Shown: positions 33,264-42,814, counted from the stretch's first letter. The stretch: DNA of 64,000 bases from Chitinophaga sp. 180180018-3 (GCF_037893185.1 NZ_CP140772.1:6634001-6698000), one strand, 5' to 3'. A program made the numbers and translations. The notes: generated by a model from the letters alone, not told the origin.

Positions 33264-34625
33264 CTATCGTAGTGCTCCCAATGTGAAGAAATCGAAACTT
33301 CCGCCTGTGCCGGCGGTTTTCCCATATCCGCGGATCACGTTCCTGATCCGTGCGGCGGTAGTGGTATCTGCATAGTCCATCATTTCCACCAGTATGAACC
33401 GGCGTTTGCCCTGATCCTGCTTATTCAGGTTAAGCACCGCATGGGCAGTGGATCCGGAGCCGGCAAAGCAGTCGAGGATGATGGCATCTTCATCAGGTGG
33501 TACAACATAACTGATCAGTTTTTGTAATAATACGGTGGGTTTCTTTCCGCTTCTGAAATCCACTCCGCCTTCATGCCTGATGTTGCCAAAATCTTCTGCA
33601 TAGTTTTCAAAGTTGGGAACTGGTACCGTTTTTTCCTTTGCTGTAGTACCGGTTATATCGTTCGGCACTCCCTGGTAATACATCCCTTTTGTAGCGCCGG
33701 CGCGCTTAGGCCCTGTAAAATACCGGAAAGGATATTGATCGTTGCCCAGGCCCCAAACCTTATACAAAGTGCCCAGGCCATCGTGGTGCTGTCTGCCACT
33801 CAGGTAGTCCCGGAAAAAACGGCCGGAAGAATTACCGTCCAGTATCTTTCCCGTAGCCCATATGGGTTTCAGATGATCTGCAGAAGGAGTTTCCTGAATA
33901 ATTTCGTAATCATTTTTCCGGAAGATATCTACTTCCTTATCGCCCAGCCTGATCCGGTCGGGCCTGCCTTTTTCGATTATCCGTGTGTTGAATTTCGACA
34001 GGTCGTAATACTGTCTTTCTCTGAGCAGCCTCGTAGAAGGTTGTTTCTTGTATACATACACTACTTCCATCAGCTTTTGTACGTCCCTGTCTTCCACCAG
34101 GGTTTTGCCGGCAAAGCGCACCTGCAGGTACAATGGCGCAATGAGGTTAGAAGCACCAAATATCTCATCACAAACCAGTTTCAGGTTAGCCTGTTCATGA
34201 TCATCTATCGATATAAAAATAACGCCATCATCGGCCAGCAGCTGATGCAACAGTTTAAGCCGGGGATACATCATGCAGAGCCATTTATCGTGCCGGCTCA
34301 GATCCGTTCCTTCCTTCCCCACTATCTGATGCAGCCATTGGCTGATCAGGGGATGATTGACATTATCGTTATACACCCAACTTTCGTTGCCGCTATTGTA
34401 AGGAGGATCTATATAAATGCACCTGATCCGGCCTTCGTATTCCGGCAGCAGGCTTTTCAGCGCTTCGAGGTTATCGCCGTATATAATTTTGTTACCACTG
34501 TGTACAGGCGTATCCGTCTGCCCTTCTTCCGCAGAGAAACCGTACCTGTGCTCGAGTGTACGGCAGGGCACTTCCAGGTGATGGTCGACAACCTTGTCTT
34601 TTCCTGTCCAGTTTAGTGTAGGCAT
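33264..34625 (-). CDS. Type III Mod-like DNA methyltransferase, short form without Res partner
   Basis: This 453-residue protein has the beta-class order of a type III modification subunit. Motif IV is CIYIDPPYNSGNE (DPPY at residues 73-76). A long central region with the target-recognition part follows, then the AdoMet motif ILDCFAGSGSTAHAV (about 384-396). It ends GSFDFFTLGALR, whereas typical Mod proteins continue for 100 residues or more after the FxFxxLG strand, so the C-terminus may be truncated. No res helicase-nuclease gene is adjacent: downstream is the TetR gene and upstream an exported hydrolase. It may be an orphan methyltransferase or the relic of a type III system. Confidence 0.88.
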   Translation of the reverse strand: MPTLNWTGKDKVVDHHLEVPCRTLEHRYGFSAEEGQTDTPVHSGNKIIYGDNLEALKSLLPEYEGRIRCIYIDPPYNSGNESWVYNDNVNHPLISQWLHQIVGKEGTDLSRHDKWLCMMYPRLKLLHQLLADDGVIFISIDDHEQANLKLVCDEIFGASNLIAPLYLQVRFAGKTLVEDRDVQKLMEVVYVYKKQPSTRLLRERQYYDLSKFNTRIIEKGRPDRIRLGDKEVDIFRKNDYEIIQETPSADHLKPIWATGKILDGNSSGRFFRDYLSGRQHHDGLGTLYKVWGLGNDQYPFRYFTGPKRAGATKGMYYQGVPNDITGTTAKEKTVPVPNFENYAEDFGNIRHEGGVDFRSGKKPTVLLQKLISYVVPPDEDAIILDCFAGSGSTAHAVLNLNKQDQGKRRFILVEMMDYADTTTAARIRNVIRGYGKTAGTGGSFDFFTLGALR

Positions 34626-34721
34626 ATTTGCTCTTTTTTGCCTGACTCTTGTCCATGGAATTAAGATGAGTACAAAGACTCACGACAAGTATACACAAAA
34701 AAAGACAAGTTGCGCCACCTA

Positions 34722-36161
34722 TTATTCCACCATCACATCCTTCGTAGCAGATACGAGTTTTTTGCAGGGATTATTGATAAACATATCCAGGAAATTAGCA
34801 CCATGGCCGCCCAGCGAGGGCACATGGCCCTGGTTGTGAATCAGCAGTAGCTGGCTGTTGGGCAGGTACCGTTTAATCAGCCGGTTGTAAAAAGGGCGAC
34901 ACCAGGGATCTGCATCACCGGTGAAAATCAATGCCGGCACATTCGAATACACCGGTTCTTTTTCCCCGGCAGGCTCCCTTTTTACATTCCAGCAATCGCA
35001 TTTCGTGGTATCGGGGTCGTTGAATGTAAAATCCGCGAGCCAGGGTACCAGTTCGTTCTGTTTCCGGATCAGCTGTTTGCTGGCAAAGGCAATCTGCTCA
35101 GAGCAATAGACCGAATACCTCATGCCCAGCGCGATGCGTTGATTACCGGCAAAGGCTGCATCCACCACTTCTTTCACATAAGGGGCATGCTGGCCGTTGA
35201 TGATCTGGTACATCACAAACGGCACCGTTTTCAGGGATCTGCCGTTCATCCTGTCCAGCAGCGCATCCATTAATTCGTTTTTACCATACCGGATGGTGAA
35301 GGTATCCTGACTGTTATTCTCCGAATAGCGGAAGGAGAACATTTTGCCGGTAATGGATGTAAAGTACTGGTGGAACTTTTCACGAAGCCCTGTGTATATA
35401 GGGTTACTCGTGGAATCAGTCTCGCAGTTATCGAACACCTGGTTGAATGCCTCATTCATATTGAGCAGGGCATGCTCTTCATAGTTGACGTATCCCGGAA
35501 GTGGTGAGTTCAACAGCAGCAGCGACACGGCTTCCGGGTGGTGGCGGGCTACGGAAAGCATCAACCCGCCACTGTACGACATGCCTATCAGCATCAGCGA
35601 ATCGAGGTGTAGTGCTTTGCGCAGATCGTTGATATCTGCTGCGCTTTCGAGTGTGGTATAGGACGACAAATCAATTCCCTGTGCGGCCAGCCGTTTCCGG
35701 CAACGCTTTATTGCTTCCAGTTCCAGACTATCTTTCGGGAGGTTTTCCCGGTAAGCTTTTCGTACAGCCGTGGTTGTTTCCGGGCAATCCAGGCAGGGAA
35801 TGGCTCCTTTTACGCCACGCTGGCTGAATATAATGAAGCCTCCGTATCGCAGCAGCTCCGAGCCGGCGCCGATGCTGTCGAAGTTGGCGATAGTGCTGTA
35901 GCCCGGGCCGCCGGTAGTCATGAGCGCGATATGTTTCACGGAATCTGCTTCTGCCTTCCTGACGAAAACAAATGGTATCCTGACAACGGGACCGGCCGGC
36001 CGCCGGCGGTTTTCAGGCACTACCAGGTAACCGCTTTTTGTAATCAGCTCCGGAGCCGTTCTTACCGGAGATGGCATTGGTTCGATCCTGGGCTGATAGC
36101 CCTGTGCCCTTGCAACAAGCACAGCGAATAATGCACCCAGGTATATCAAAACAATTCTCAT
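34722..36161 (-). CDS. Secreted alpha/beta hydrolase (TAP-like C-terminus, possible peptidase)
   Basis: This 479-residue exported hydrolase has a signal peptide ending near VARAQ (residue 20). The oxyanion region TTGGPGYS (residues 82-89) and the nucleophile Ser195 in LIGMSYSGGLML are visible. The acid is in FTGDADPWC and the catalytic His in NQGHVPSLGG near residue 450. This pattern and length match the proline iminopeptidase-like/TAP group of secreted serine hydrolases. A reduced cysteine pair (CLDC) and a KCDCWN segment could form disulphides. The substrate is unknown. It follows the AraC gene with a 59-bp gap on the same strand. Confidence 0.85.
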   Translation of the reverse strand: MRIVLIYLGALFAVLVARAQGYQPRIEPMPSPVRTAPELITKSGYLVVPENRRRPAGPVVRIPFVFVRKAEADSVKHIALMTTGGPGYSTIANFDSIGAGSELLRYGGFIIFSQRGVKGAIPCLDCPETTTAVRKAYRENLPKDSLELEAIKRCRKRLAAQGIDLSSYTTLESAADINDLRKALHLDSLMLIGMSYSGGLMLSVARHHPEAVSLLLLNSPLPGYVNYEEHALLNMNEAFNQVFDNCETDSTSNPIYTGLREKFHQYFTSITGKMFSFRYSENNSQDTFTIRYGKNELMDALLDRMNGRSLKTVPFVMYQIINGQHAPYVKEVVDAAFAGNQRIALGMRYSVYCSEQIAFASKQLIRKQNELVPWLADFTFNDPDTTKCDCWNVKREPAGEKEPVYSNVPALIFTGDADPWCRPFYNRLIKRYLPNSQLLLIHNQGHVPSLGGHGANFLDMFINNPCKKLVSATKDVMVE

Positions 36162-36220
36162 ACTGATTTTATTGCAAAGTAAACTCCGGCCGGGGTTTTC
36201 CGAAAGTAAAAATCGGACAA

Positions 36221-37036
36221 TCAGCGGTGGAGATAACTGGAGAAATGCTGCCCCGTGAAGTTCAGCACATCTTTATAAAAATGACTTCTGTCGTAATAAC
36301 CATAGTCATGCGGAGAAAAACTGGCGGCATTTTTCGTATAGCCAGTTAATGCAGTACGGGCGCGGGTAATACCCAGATACTTCTTAGGGCTGGTTCCTAT
36401 AATTTTCGTGAAATACCTGTACAGGCTTTTATCTGTCAGATACAGTTGCCTGGCCAGTTCTCCGTTACCAGCCTCCATACCGGAACCGGCAAAAGCATCG
36501 ATGGTACGATGGATACATTGCAGATAGTAGTTATCTTTTTTCTGCTGCACTTCCAGCTTTTCGTGAAACAGGCTCTCGAATAGATTTATCCGGTCGGCCA
36601 TGCTGGCGGCATTCCTTAATTTCCTGACCATACCGGCGGGAATGATATCCTGTAGCGGAACTACATTGCTGCCAATACGGGTTTGGCTGATACCGAAAAT
36701 AGTTTCAAAACCACCCGGATGGAATTTTACCGTGAAAATATTGTCGCTGGGCAGATTTTTTCGCTCCACGATTTCATTTCTCAGCAGCAGGATATCAGTT
36801 TGCTCGTCTATATGTAATTGTTTCCGCCCGTTCGCCAGCAGGTAGGGCGTTCCGAGGTTGATCCAGATGGTAGGAGTATAGCTCGGAAAAAGCTTCACCG
36901 TAAAGGTTTCGCTTTGAATAAGCCGGTGGGTTTCATCGAGAGAGGTTTCTGAGAAAAATTCAACATACGGGTGCAGGGCGCCTGCCGGCGTCTGAAATTT
37001 GTATAGCTGCCTGATATTGTCAAAAATTTCGATCAT
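36221..37036 (-). CDS. AraC family transcriptional regulator
   Basis: This 271-residue regulator has a DUF6597-type N-terminal sensor region (about 1-150, with the segment TPTIWINLGTPYLLANGRKQLHID). The C-terminal AraC DNA-binding domain (about 175-270) contains LARQLYLTDKSLYRYFTKIIGTSPKKYL as the first helix-turn-helix and HDYGYYDRSHFYKDVLNFTGQHFSSYL as the second. It is the upstream gene of the adjacent secreted hydrolase and may regulate it. Confidence 0.92.
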   Translation of the reverse strand: MIEIFDNIRQLYKFQTPAGALHPYVEFFSETSLDETHRLIQSETFTVKLFPSYTPTIWINLGTPYLLANGRKQLHIDEQTDILLLRNEIVERKNLPSDNIFTVKFHPGGFETIFGISQTRIGSNVVPLQDIIPAGMVRKLRNAASMADRINLFESLFHEKLEVQQKKDNYYLQCIHRTIDAFAGSGMEAGNGELARQLYLTDKSLYRYFTKIIGTSPKKYLGITRARTALTGYTKNAASFSPHDYGYYDRSHFYKDVLNFTGQHFSSYLHR

Positions 37037-37142
37037 GGTCGTTCAGATTCCCGGACAGGAAGATATAAAATTATTGGCAGTGAGCCCTGGGTTGGTGTAT
37101 AGGTGGGATTTGGTGAAGAGGAACGGAAAAAATACCTTGCTG

Positions 37143-37150
37143 TAAATTTG
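37143..37150 (+). promoter_or_regulatory. Putative -7 box TAAATTTG for the DUF4262 gene
   Basis: TAAATTTG matches TAnnTTTG exactly and lies 8 bp before the ATG at 37159, giving a very short leader. No convincing -33 element at the usual distance was seen. Confidence 0.45.
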
Positions 37151-37158
37151 TTTCTTAT

Positions 37159-37893
37159 ATGGCCCAGGACGATTGCCGGCACGAATCTGCCTCTCACGCG
37201 GAGATTCAGCAGAAAATTGATCAGTATGGCTGTTTTATTACCGTTGTGCCTCCCGATGGCCACCTGCCAGGTTTCGCATATACAACGGGATTATACCAGC
37301 AATTCAGACATCCTGAAATTATCTGCTATGGCTTCTCCCCTGGTACAGCCGGCTCTGTGCTAAACGATGCCTGCGGTCTCATAAAAAATGGGCAGGTATT
37401 GACGCCAGGCCGCCATTACGATGAGTTCCTGAAAAACTACCCGGTACAGTTTATACCTGTAGAACACGTTTTTTACCGGGATCATTTCGGAGTAACGATG
37501 GATTTCTATGGCAATGATGCGTTTCCGGTTCTTCAGATGGTGTGGCCCGACAGACAATCGTTCTTTCCCTGGGACACTGAGTTTGATGCGAGCGTGAAAT
37601 TTGAACAACCACTACTGGACAGGAATACTGATTTCAGGTTTTTTGAAGAAAGAAATGTGGCCGTATTCACAACATCGGAAGTATTAGAAGGAGCACCCAT
37701 CTTATATGTTTATCATGATGAAGAAGGAGACTGGCAATTTCACAGTGAAGCAGAGCCCAATATGGATCACGCCAAAGTAGTGAGCCTGGATTCTATGGTT
37801 AAAAAAGATCCCACCCTCAACGAGCTTTATGATCTGACGTACGGGCATAGCGCCTGGCGAGCAACGCCCGATTCTCCATGGGAACGGGATTGA
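37159..37893 (+). CDS. DUF4262 domain protein
   Basis: This 244-residue cytosolic protein has an N-terminal DUF4262 domain (about 15-150), with the conserved pattern VVPPDGHLPGFAYTTGLYQQFRHPEIICYGF and VFYRDHFGVTMDFYGNDAFPVLQMVWPD. The C-terminal ~80 residues (ILYVYHDEEGDWQFHSEAEPN) form a second small domain resembling proteins that pair with DUF4262. The biochemical function is unknown. It is divergently placed relative to the AraC gene and precedes another AraC-type gene on the same strand. Confidence 0.85.
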   Translation: MAQDDCRHESASHAEIQQKIDQYGCFITVVPPDGHLPGFAYTTGLYQQFRHPEIICYGFSPGTAGSVLNDACGLIKNGQVLTPGRHYDEFLKNYPVQFIPVEHVFYRDHFGVTMDFYGNDAFPVLQMVWPDRQSFFPWDTEFDASVKFEQPLLDRNTDFRFFEERNVAVFTTSEVLEGAPILYVYHDEEGDWQFHSEAEPNMDHAKVVSLDSMVKKDPTLNELYDLTYGHSAWRATPDSPWERD

Positions 37894-37972
37894 TGATCAG
37901 CAACAGAGAAATTCCGTATATTTCCTATGTCATCTACCCTACAAGATAAATTCATAGCAAGTTGCGGAAAGC

Positions 37973-39040
37973 ATGAACATCGGCCAGCAAATATTATTTC
38001 TCATCAGTGCCCTGGGCGGCCTTAACGGCATTTTACTCAGCCTGTATCTTTTTTTCAGGAAAAAGAGTCGGTCGGTCCCAATGTTCTTCCTGGCAGTGTC
38101 GCTATTAGCGATCAGTATCCGGGTCACCAAATCTGTCATTTATTACTTCAATCCTCATCTGCCTAAGATTTACCTGCAGATAGGATTATCGGCCTGCTTT
38201 TTTATTGGCCCCGGTCTGTATTATTTTTTCAGATCCGTGCAACAGCAACGTACCAACATCCCCTCCTCCTGGAAATGGACGTTGGGTGCGCTACTGGTAA
38301 TCGTGCTCCTGCCGGGGCTGATCATTCCCTATCAGCAATATCCTGAAACCTGGCGACGTATAGGAGTATACCTTATTTATTTTGAATGGATGGCCTGCCT
38401 TATTGCGGCGGGTGTTGTTTTAAGAAACATTTTAAGCGCTGCGCAGCCCGGGATGTCGAAGGTTACCGGAAGATTCCTGCTATTGATATATGCCGGTAAT
38501 TGCCTCGTATTTGCAGCCTATATGCTGGCATTATTCAGCCATGTCAGGTGGAATTATATTGCCGGAGGGGTGTGCTTTTCACTGGTATTGTATCTGACCA
38601 TCTTCTTTGTACTATACGGCGCCAGGGTAGAACATATACTGCAGGGTGAAGAACCCGCGAGGCCGGAGAAGCGGAAACTGGCTGATAACGATGCGCAGGC
38701 CTGGTTATCGAAACTGGAAAAGGTGATAGCCGCCGAACAATTATACAAAGATCCCAATCTGAAACTGAACGACCTCGCAGCAAAAATAAACATCACCGGA
38801 CATCAGTTGTCGCAGTTACTGAACGAATACCTGGGCAAAAGCTTCTCTACATTCGTCAATGAATACCGGATAAACGAAGCATGCAAACTAATCACTACCC
38901 ATCATCATCTTACCTTCGAAGCTATCGGATACGAGGTAGGCTATAACTCCAAGTCAACCTTTTATGCTGCTTTCCGGAAGATAAAAGACATGACACCTGC
39001 GCTTTTCAAAGAAAACATCCCAAAAACCAGCACTATATAA
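37973..39040 (+). CDS. Membrane-anchored AraC-type transcriptional regulator (7 helices)
   Basis: This 355-residue protein has about seven hydrophobic helices in residues 1-218 (ILFLISALGGLNGILLSLYLF... to LYLTIFFVLYGARV). The C-terminal AraC DNA-binding domain (about 250-350) has LKLNDLAAKINITGHQLSQLLNEYLGKSFSTFVNEYRI and LTFEAIGYEVGYNSKSTFYAAFRKIKDMTP. This fusion is common in Bacteroidota and is thought to sense signals at the inner membrane. The TonB receptor gene 121 bp downstream is a likely target, but that is inferred from position only. Confidence 0.93.
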   Translation: MNIGQQILFLISALGGLNGILLSLYLFFRKKSRSVPMFFLAVSLLAISIRVTKSVIYYFNPHLPKIYLQIGLSACFFIGPGLYYFFRSVQQQRTNIPSSWKWTLGALLVIVLLPGLIIPYQQYPETWRRIGVYLIYFEWMACLIAAGVVLRNILSAAQPGMSKVTGRFLLLIYAGNCLVFAAYMLALFSHVRWNYIAGGVCFSLVLYLTIFFVLYGARVEHILQGEEPARPEKRKLADNDAQAWLSKLEKVIAAEQLYKDPNLKLNDLAAKINITGHQLSQLLNEYLGKSFSTFVNEYRINEACKLITTHHHLTFEAIGYEVGYNSKSTFYAAFRKIKDMTPALFKENIPKTSTI

Positions 39041-39129
39041 CAACCTGTTTACCAAGTCTTCATAGTCCTGATTTATAATTCCGTACTACTGATTTCATAA
39101 AACCAGACCTGCCGGGTTCGCCTGGTGGT

Positions 39130-39137
39130 TAGGTTTG
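39130..39137 (+). promoter_or_regulatory. Putative -7 box TAGGTTTG for the outer-membrane receptor gene
   Basis: TAGGTTTG matches TAnnTTTG exactly. It overlaps an in-frame TTG (39135), which argues that the real start codon is the ATG at 39162 or 39165, 24-27 bp further on. Confidence 0.55.
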
Positions 39138-39161
39138 CCCGGAAAACATGCAGTAATACGG

Positions 39162-41549
39162 ATGATGATAAGATTAATATTATTGACTGGCCTGCTGGTA
39201 TCGACGGGCCCCCAAATCAGCAGTGCCCAGATATCTGTACGGGGAAAGGTGGTGGATAGTGTTTATGGCCAGGGGATCGGCTATGCTACAGTAAGTCTGC
39301 TAACGCGTAACGACTCCGCCATGGTTCGCGGGCAGCTTACTGATACAGTCGGTACTTTCCTGCTGACGGGTATTTCTCCGGGCAGATATATCCTCCAGAT
39401 CAGCTCCGTTGGATATAGGAAGCGGTACCTGCCTGTCTTCCTACAAACAACAACAGATGCAGGCATTATCAGACTTACGGCCAATACCAGCCAGCTTACC
39501 GGTATTCAGGTCAGTGGCAGCCGGCCGGCTTTCCGGAGGGAAGATGATAAACTTGTGCTGAACATTTCGGGCAACAAACTATTTGCAACAGCCGCAAATG
39601 GCTACGATATCCTGAAAAAAATACCCGGCCTGCAGGTAAACGGCGATGGCACCCTCCTGCTCAACGGCCGCACTACACCTGTGATTTTCGTAAATGGGAA
39701 GCAATTACAGATGAGCCCTGAAGAACAGCAACAATTCCTTTCCAGCCTTTCTCCCGATATGTTAAGCTCCATTGAAGTGATTAATACACCTTCTTCCCGC
39801 TATGATGGTGAGTTCAAAGCCATCCTGGATATCAGGCTGAAACAGGATCCCCGCATGGGCTGGAAAGGAGCTATCAGCACTAACCTGCAGCAAAACGCCT
39901 ATACGTTGTCCGACAACAATCTGATGATCACCTACCGGGCGGGAAAAATGGTATATACGGCACGGATGGGCTACACCGGGGGCGACAGGATACGCCGGTA
40001 TCATGCGTTACAGCATCTTGCCAATACAGACATACTCACTACCAATACCCGGACGCTGACAGGCAACAATAACCTCATTTTCCAGGCCGGGGCCGATTAC
40101 AACATTGCTCCGGATCAGCGCATTTCCCTGCTACTGCGGGGCGCCCGCCTCGACCGGAACATACGCTCATTCAATACCCTCGATGCAACGGATGCCACCG
40201 TACAAAAAGCAATGATGAATACGTATACGGATAATCGATCCAATCCACTGCAACATAGCTATGCCGCCAACCTGGATTATTCCGGCAAATGGAAAAAAAC
40301 ACAACTGGATCTGCTAACTTCTTATGTGAATATCAGCAACCGCCAGGATGAAGACATTCAGACACATAATGCCCCGGATCAGCAGCTATTGACCTACTGG
40401 CTGACCAATCTGAACAACGATATCACGATTCGCACCGCGCAGGCGGATGTTAGTATCAACGCGGGAAAAGCAACGCTTTTGATGGGAGGCAGATTTGCTT
40501 TTACCACCACTTCCAACAAACTGCGTTATGATACGCTCGATACCCCGCAACACTTTGTAACCGACAGCAGCCGCACCAATAACTTTCTTTATAATGAATA
40601 TACCGGAGCAGCCTACATCTCTTACAGTAGCAGTTTTAAAAAGCTGAATTATAACCTGAGTCTGCGAACGGAATATACTCATACCAATGCCAATTCATTT
40701 ACCAAAAATGCCGTAACAGAAAGAAACTATCTGAAGTGGTTGCCAGGCATTAGTGTTACCTATGCTTTCAATAAAAATCAGCAGCTGAATGTAGCCTACA
40801 GCCGGCGGCTGACCAGGCCTACCTTTACCCAGCTCAACCCGTTCCGGTTTTATAACAGTCCGCTTAACTACTACGTAGGTAATCCTGATCTGAAAGCTGC
40901 AACTACCGACATGCTGGCCGTTTCCTATACCTATAAAAATCTGATGGTAACTGTAAATGCAGGAAGGGAATGGGACGCCATGGTAAGGTACCCGGAATAC
41001 GATAGCATCACCAATGTGCTGGAATACCTGGGAAAGAACATTCCATTTAACGATTTCGCTGGCGTACAAGTCAGTTTTCCTTTGACTGTTACCAAATGGT
41101 GGCGTATGAATCACCAGGTGAATGGTTACTATAAAAAAGAGCAGATGCCTTATCACCAGGCTACTTACAGGATACCGGTAACGGAGTACGACTTCAGCGG
41201 CAGCCAGGTGTTTACGTTACCGGCAAAGTATACTTTCGAAATATATTATGCCTATCATTCCAGGGGCGGGAATAGTCTTTATAAATCCATGTCGCTGGGC
41301 AATGTAGACCTGAGCCTGCAGAAACAATGGATGAACGGGAAATTGAATACACGTATCAATTACTACGATATTTTCGATACCTACCGTGTTCTGTATATTT
41401 TCCGGGAGAAGCAAATCATCAATAACCAGCTCTCTCATTGGTTTGGCAACAGGAAGTTTGCGCTGACTGTAGCGTATAATTTCGGAAGATCTACTCACAA
41501 GGCCATGCAGGAAAAGAAGAATGAAGAAGAAAACAGGGTTGGTTTATAA
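39162..41549 (+). CDS. TonB-dependent-receptor-like outer-membrane beta-barrel protein
   Basis: This 795-residue outer-membrane protein starts at the ATG at 39162. The signal peptide ends near ISSAQ. A carboxypeptidase-regulatory-like beta-sandwich follows (about 22-105: VRGKVVDSVYGQGIGYATVSLLT), then a plug-like region (GNKLFATAANGYDILKKIPGLQVNGDGTLLLNGRTTPVIFVNG). The barrel belongs to the OMP_b-brl_3 group, with the typical RLTRPTFTQLNPFRFYNSPLNYYVGNP segment. It lacks the SusC signature and no SusD follows, so it is not a Sus transporter. Family members are often linked to peptides or signalling; the ligand is unknown. It ends before a GC-rich terminator. Confidence 0.9.
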   Translation: MMIRLILLTGLLVSTGPQISSAQISVRGKVVDSVYGQGIGYATVSLLTRNDSAMVRGQLTDTVGTFLLTGISPGRYILQISSVGYRKRYLPVFLQTTTDAGIIRLTANTSQLTGIQVSGSRPAFRREDDKLVLNISGNKLFATAANGYDILKKIPGLQVNGDGTLLLNGRTTPVIFVNGKQLQMSPEEQQQFLSSLSPDMLSSIEVINTPSSRYDGEFKAILDIRLKQDPRMGWKGAISTNLQQNAYTLSDNNLMITYRAGKMVYTARMGYTGGDRIRRYHALQHLANTDILTTNTRTLTGNNNLIFQAGADYNIAPDQRISLLLRGARLDRNIRSFNTLDATDATVQKAMMNTYTDNRSNPLQHSYAANLDYSGKWKKTQLDLLTSYVNISNRQDEDIQTHNAPDQQLLTYWLTNLNNDITIRTAQADVSINAGKATLLMGGRFAFTTTSNKLRYDTLDTPQHFVTDSSRTNNFLYNEYTGAAYISYSSSFKKLNYNLSLRTEYTHTNANSFTKNAVTERNYLKWLPGISVTYAFNKNQQLNVAYSRRLTRPTFTQLNPFRFYNSPLNYYVGNPDLKAATTDMLAVSYTYKNLMVTVNAGREWDAMVRYPEYDSITNVLEYLGKNIPFNDFAGVQVSFPLTVTKWWRMNHQVNGYYKKEQMPYHQATYRIPVTEYDFSGSQVFTLPAKYTFEIYYAYHSRGGNSLYKSMSLGNVDLSLQKQWMNGKLNTRINYYDIFDTYRVLYIFREKQIINNQLSHWFGNRKFALTVAYNFGRSTHKAMQEKKNEEENRVGL

Positions 41550-41550
41550 A

Positions 41551-41569
41551 CCGGCCCTTAGCGGGCCGG
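41551..41569. terminator. Bidirectional terminator-like hairpin
   Basis: CCGGCCC (41551-41557) pairs with GGGCCGG (41563-41569) around TTAGC. It lies between the convergent outer-membrane receptor and SDR genes. A flanking T-run is weak, so the call rests on the stem and position. Confidence 0.75.
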
Positions 41570-41587
41570 CTATGTATTCCACTTGTA

Positions 41588-42343
41588 TTATCTTGTAGTA
41601 TAACCACCGTTGGCGAAGATGGTTTGCCCGGTGATCCACCATCCGTCGGTTACGAGAAATAGTACTAATGGTACGATGTCTTCTATTTTGGTTAGGCCAC
41701 CTAATGCAGAAGCAGATTTGTGATAGGCCACTGAGTCGGGTGTTTCAGCCGGGTAGAAGAACGGCGTATCCATTGGGCCGGGAGCCACTGCGGTAACCGA
41801 AATACCTCTTCCGCCGTATTCTTTTGCCGCAGAACGGGTGAAGTGTTCTACCGGAGCTTTAGCACCGGCATAAGTGGAATAGAGGCCCGTAAACGCAGCC
41901 AGCAGGGAAGTTACGATCGTACAGATTTTGCCGTCATCGTTCATTTGCCGGCCCGCTTCCTGCAGGAAGAAATAAGCGGCTTTTGAATTGATGTCGAACA
42001 TGCTGTCGTATTCCGCTTCTGTAGTATCGCCAAATGGCTTCTTCAGCACTTTACCTACTGTGTTGATGGCAATATCGACACCACCATATTTACTTTTTGC
42101 GTCAGCAAAAAGCTTTACCACATTCTGTACTTTGGTAAGATCTCCCTGGGTGATGTAGGCTTCTCCGCCGGCAGCTTTGATATCTGCTAATGTTTGCTCA
42201 GCATCTGCTTTGGTAGCGTCTGAATTGTAGTGAATAACTACTTTGGCGCCGCCCGCTGCTAATGCGCGACTGATAAGGCCTCCCAAATTTTTACCGCCTC
42301 CTGCCACCACGGCAACTTTTCCTTTTAAATCATTCCTGGACAT
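41588..42343 (-). CDS. Short-chain dehydrogenase/reductase (classical SDR)
   Basis: This protein has 251 residues from the ATG at 42343 (MSRNDLKGKVAVVAGGGKNLGG). The coenzyme loop AGGGKNLGG is a variant of TGxxxGxG. The catalytic residues are Ser146 (VTSLLAAF), Tyr158 and Lys162 (YAGAK). The NAG-like motif is altered to INTVG. The C-terminal ITGQTIFANGGYTTR is typical. The substrate is unknown. An upstream start at 42382 would add 13 residues without family support. The short AraC-type gene 42443-42814 on the same strand is the nearest regulator. Confidence 0.92.
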   Translation of the reverse strand: MSRNDLKGKVAVVAGGGKNLGGLISRALAAGGAKVVIHYNSDATKADAEQTLADIKAAGGEAYITQGDLTKVQNVVKLFADAKSKYGGVDIAINTVGKVLKKPFGDTTEAEYDSMFDINSKAAYFFLQEAGRQMNDDGKICTIVTSLLAAFTGLYSTYAGAKAPVEHFTRSAAKEYGGRGISVTAVAPGPMDTPFFYPAETPDSVAYHKSASALGGLTKIEDIVPLVLFLVTDGWWITGQTIFANGGYTTR

Positions 42344-42442
42344 AACAAAAATGGTTTTCAAATTGGTGAATAATGATGTCACAAATTTGCAGTGTTACGT
42401 CAAAGAAAGTGTGGTGAACTTTTCGGAACTTTTCCGGGTTGG

Positions 42443-42814
42443 CTATTTTTTTATTCTTTCCCTGTACTGGCCGGGGGTTTCTTTTAATTTTCTTTTAAAG
42501 AATTTGGAAAAGTTGGAGGGGTCATACGTTAATATCCTTGCAATTTCTGCGATCGGCAACTCTGTTTCTGCCAACATTTTCTTTGCTTCTATCAAAATTT
42601 TTTCATCATAAAAATAACAGGGAGCGTACCCTTTAGTGAGTTTGATGGTATCGCTTAAATGTTGGGGAGAGATATACATAGCGCGGGCAATCTCTGACAG
42701 TTCAAGCATTTTCACGACTCTTCCTTCTACTATATCATGCAGATGTTTATTCAAGATTTCAAAGTAAGCGTCTGTTATTTCATCGTTCCTTGAGTATTTA
42801 ACCGATTTGCTCAT
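42443..42814 (-). CDS. Short AraC-type DNA-binding protein
   Basis: This 123-residue protein consists almost only of the AraC DNA-binding domain. The first helix-turn-helix is LSEIARAMYISPQHLSDTIKLTKGYAPCYFYDEK and the second ELPIAEIARILTYDPSNFSKFFKRKLKETPGQYR. It lacks the N-terminal ligand-binding domain of full-length members. It lies upstream of, and co-directional with, the SDR gene across a 99-bp gap and probably regulates it. The upstream sequence contains TATTTTG, close to a -7 box. Confidence 0.9.
   Translation of the reverse strand: MSKSVKYSRNDEITDAYFEILNKHLHDIVEGRVVKMLELSEIARAMYISPQHLSDTIKLTKGYAPCYFYDEKILIEAKKMLAETELPIAEIARILTYDPSNFSKFFKRKLKETPGQYRERIKK

Noticed and set aside
33573..34616. 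A 347-codon open frame on the plus strand opposite the Mod-like methyltransferase
   Set aside because: Antisense to a gene with clear DPPY and FAGSGST motifs; composition is unlike a protein.
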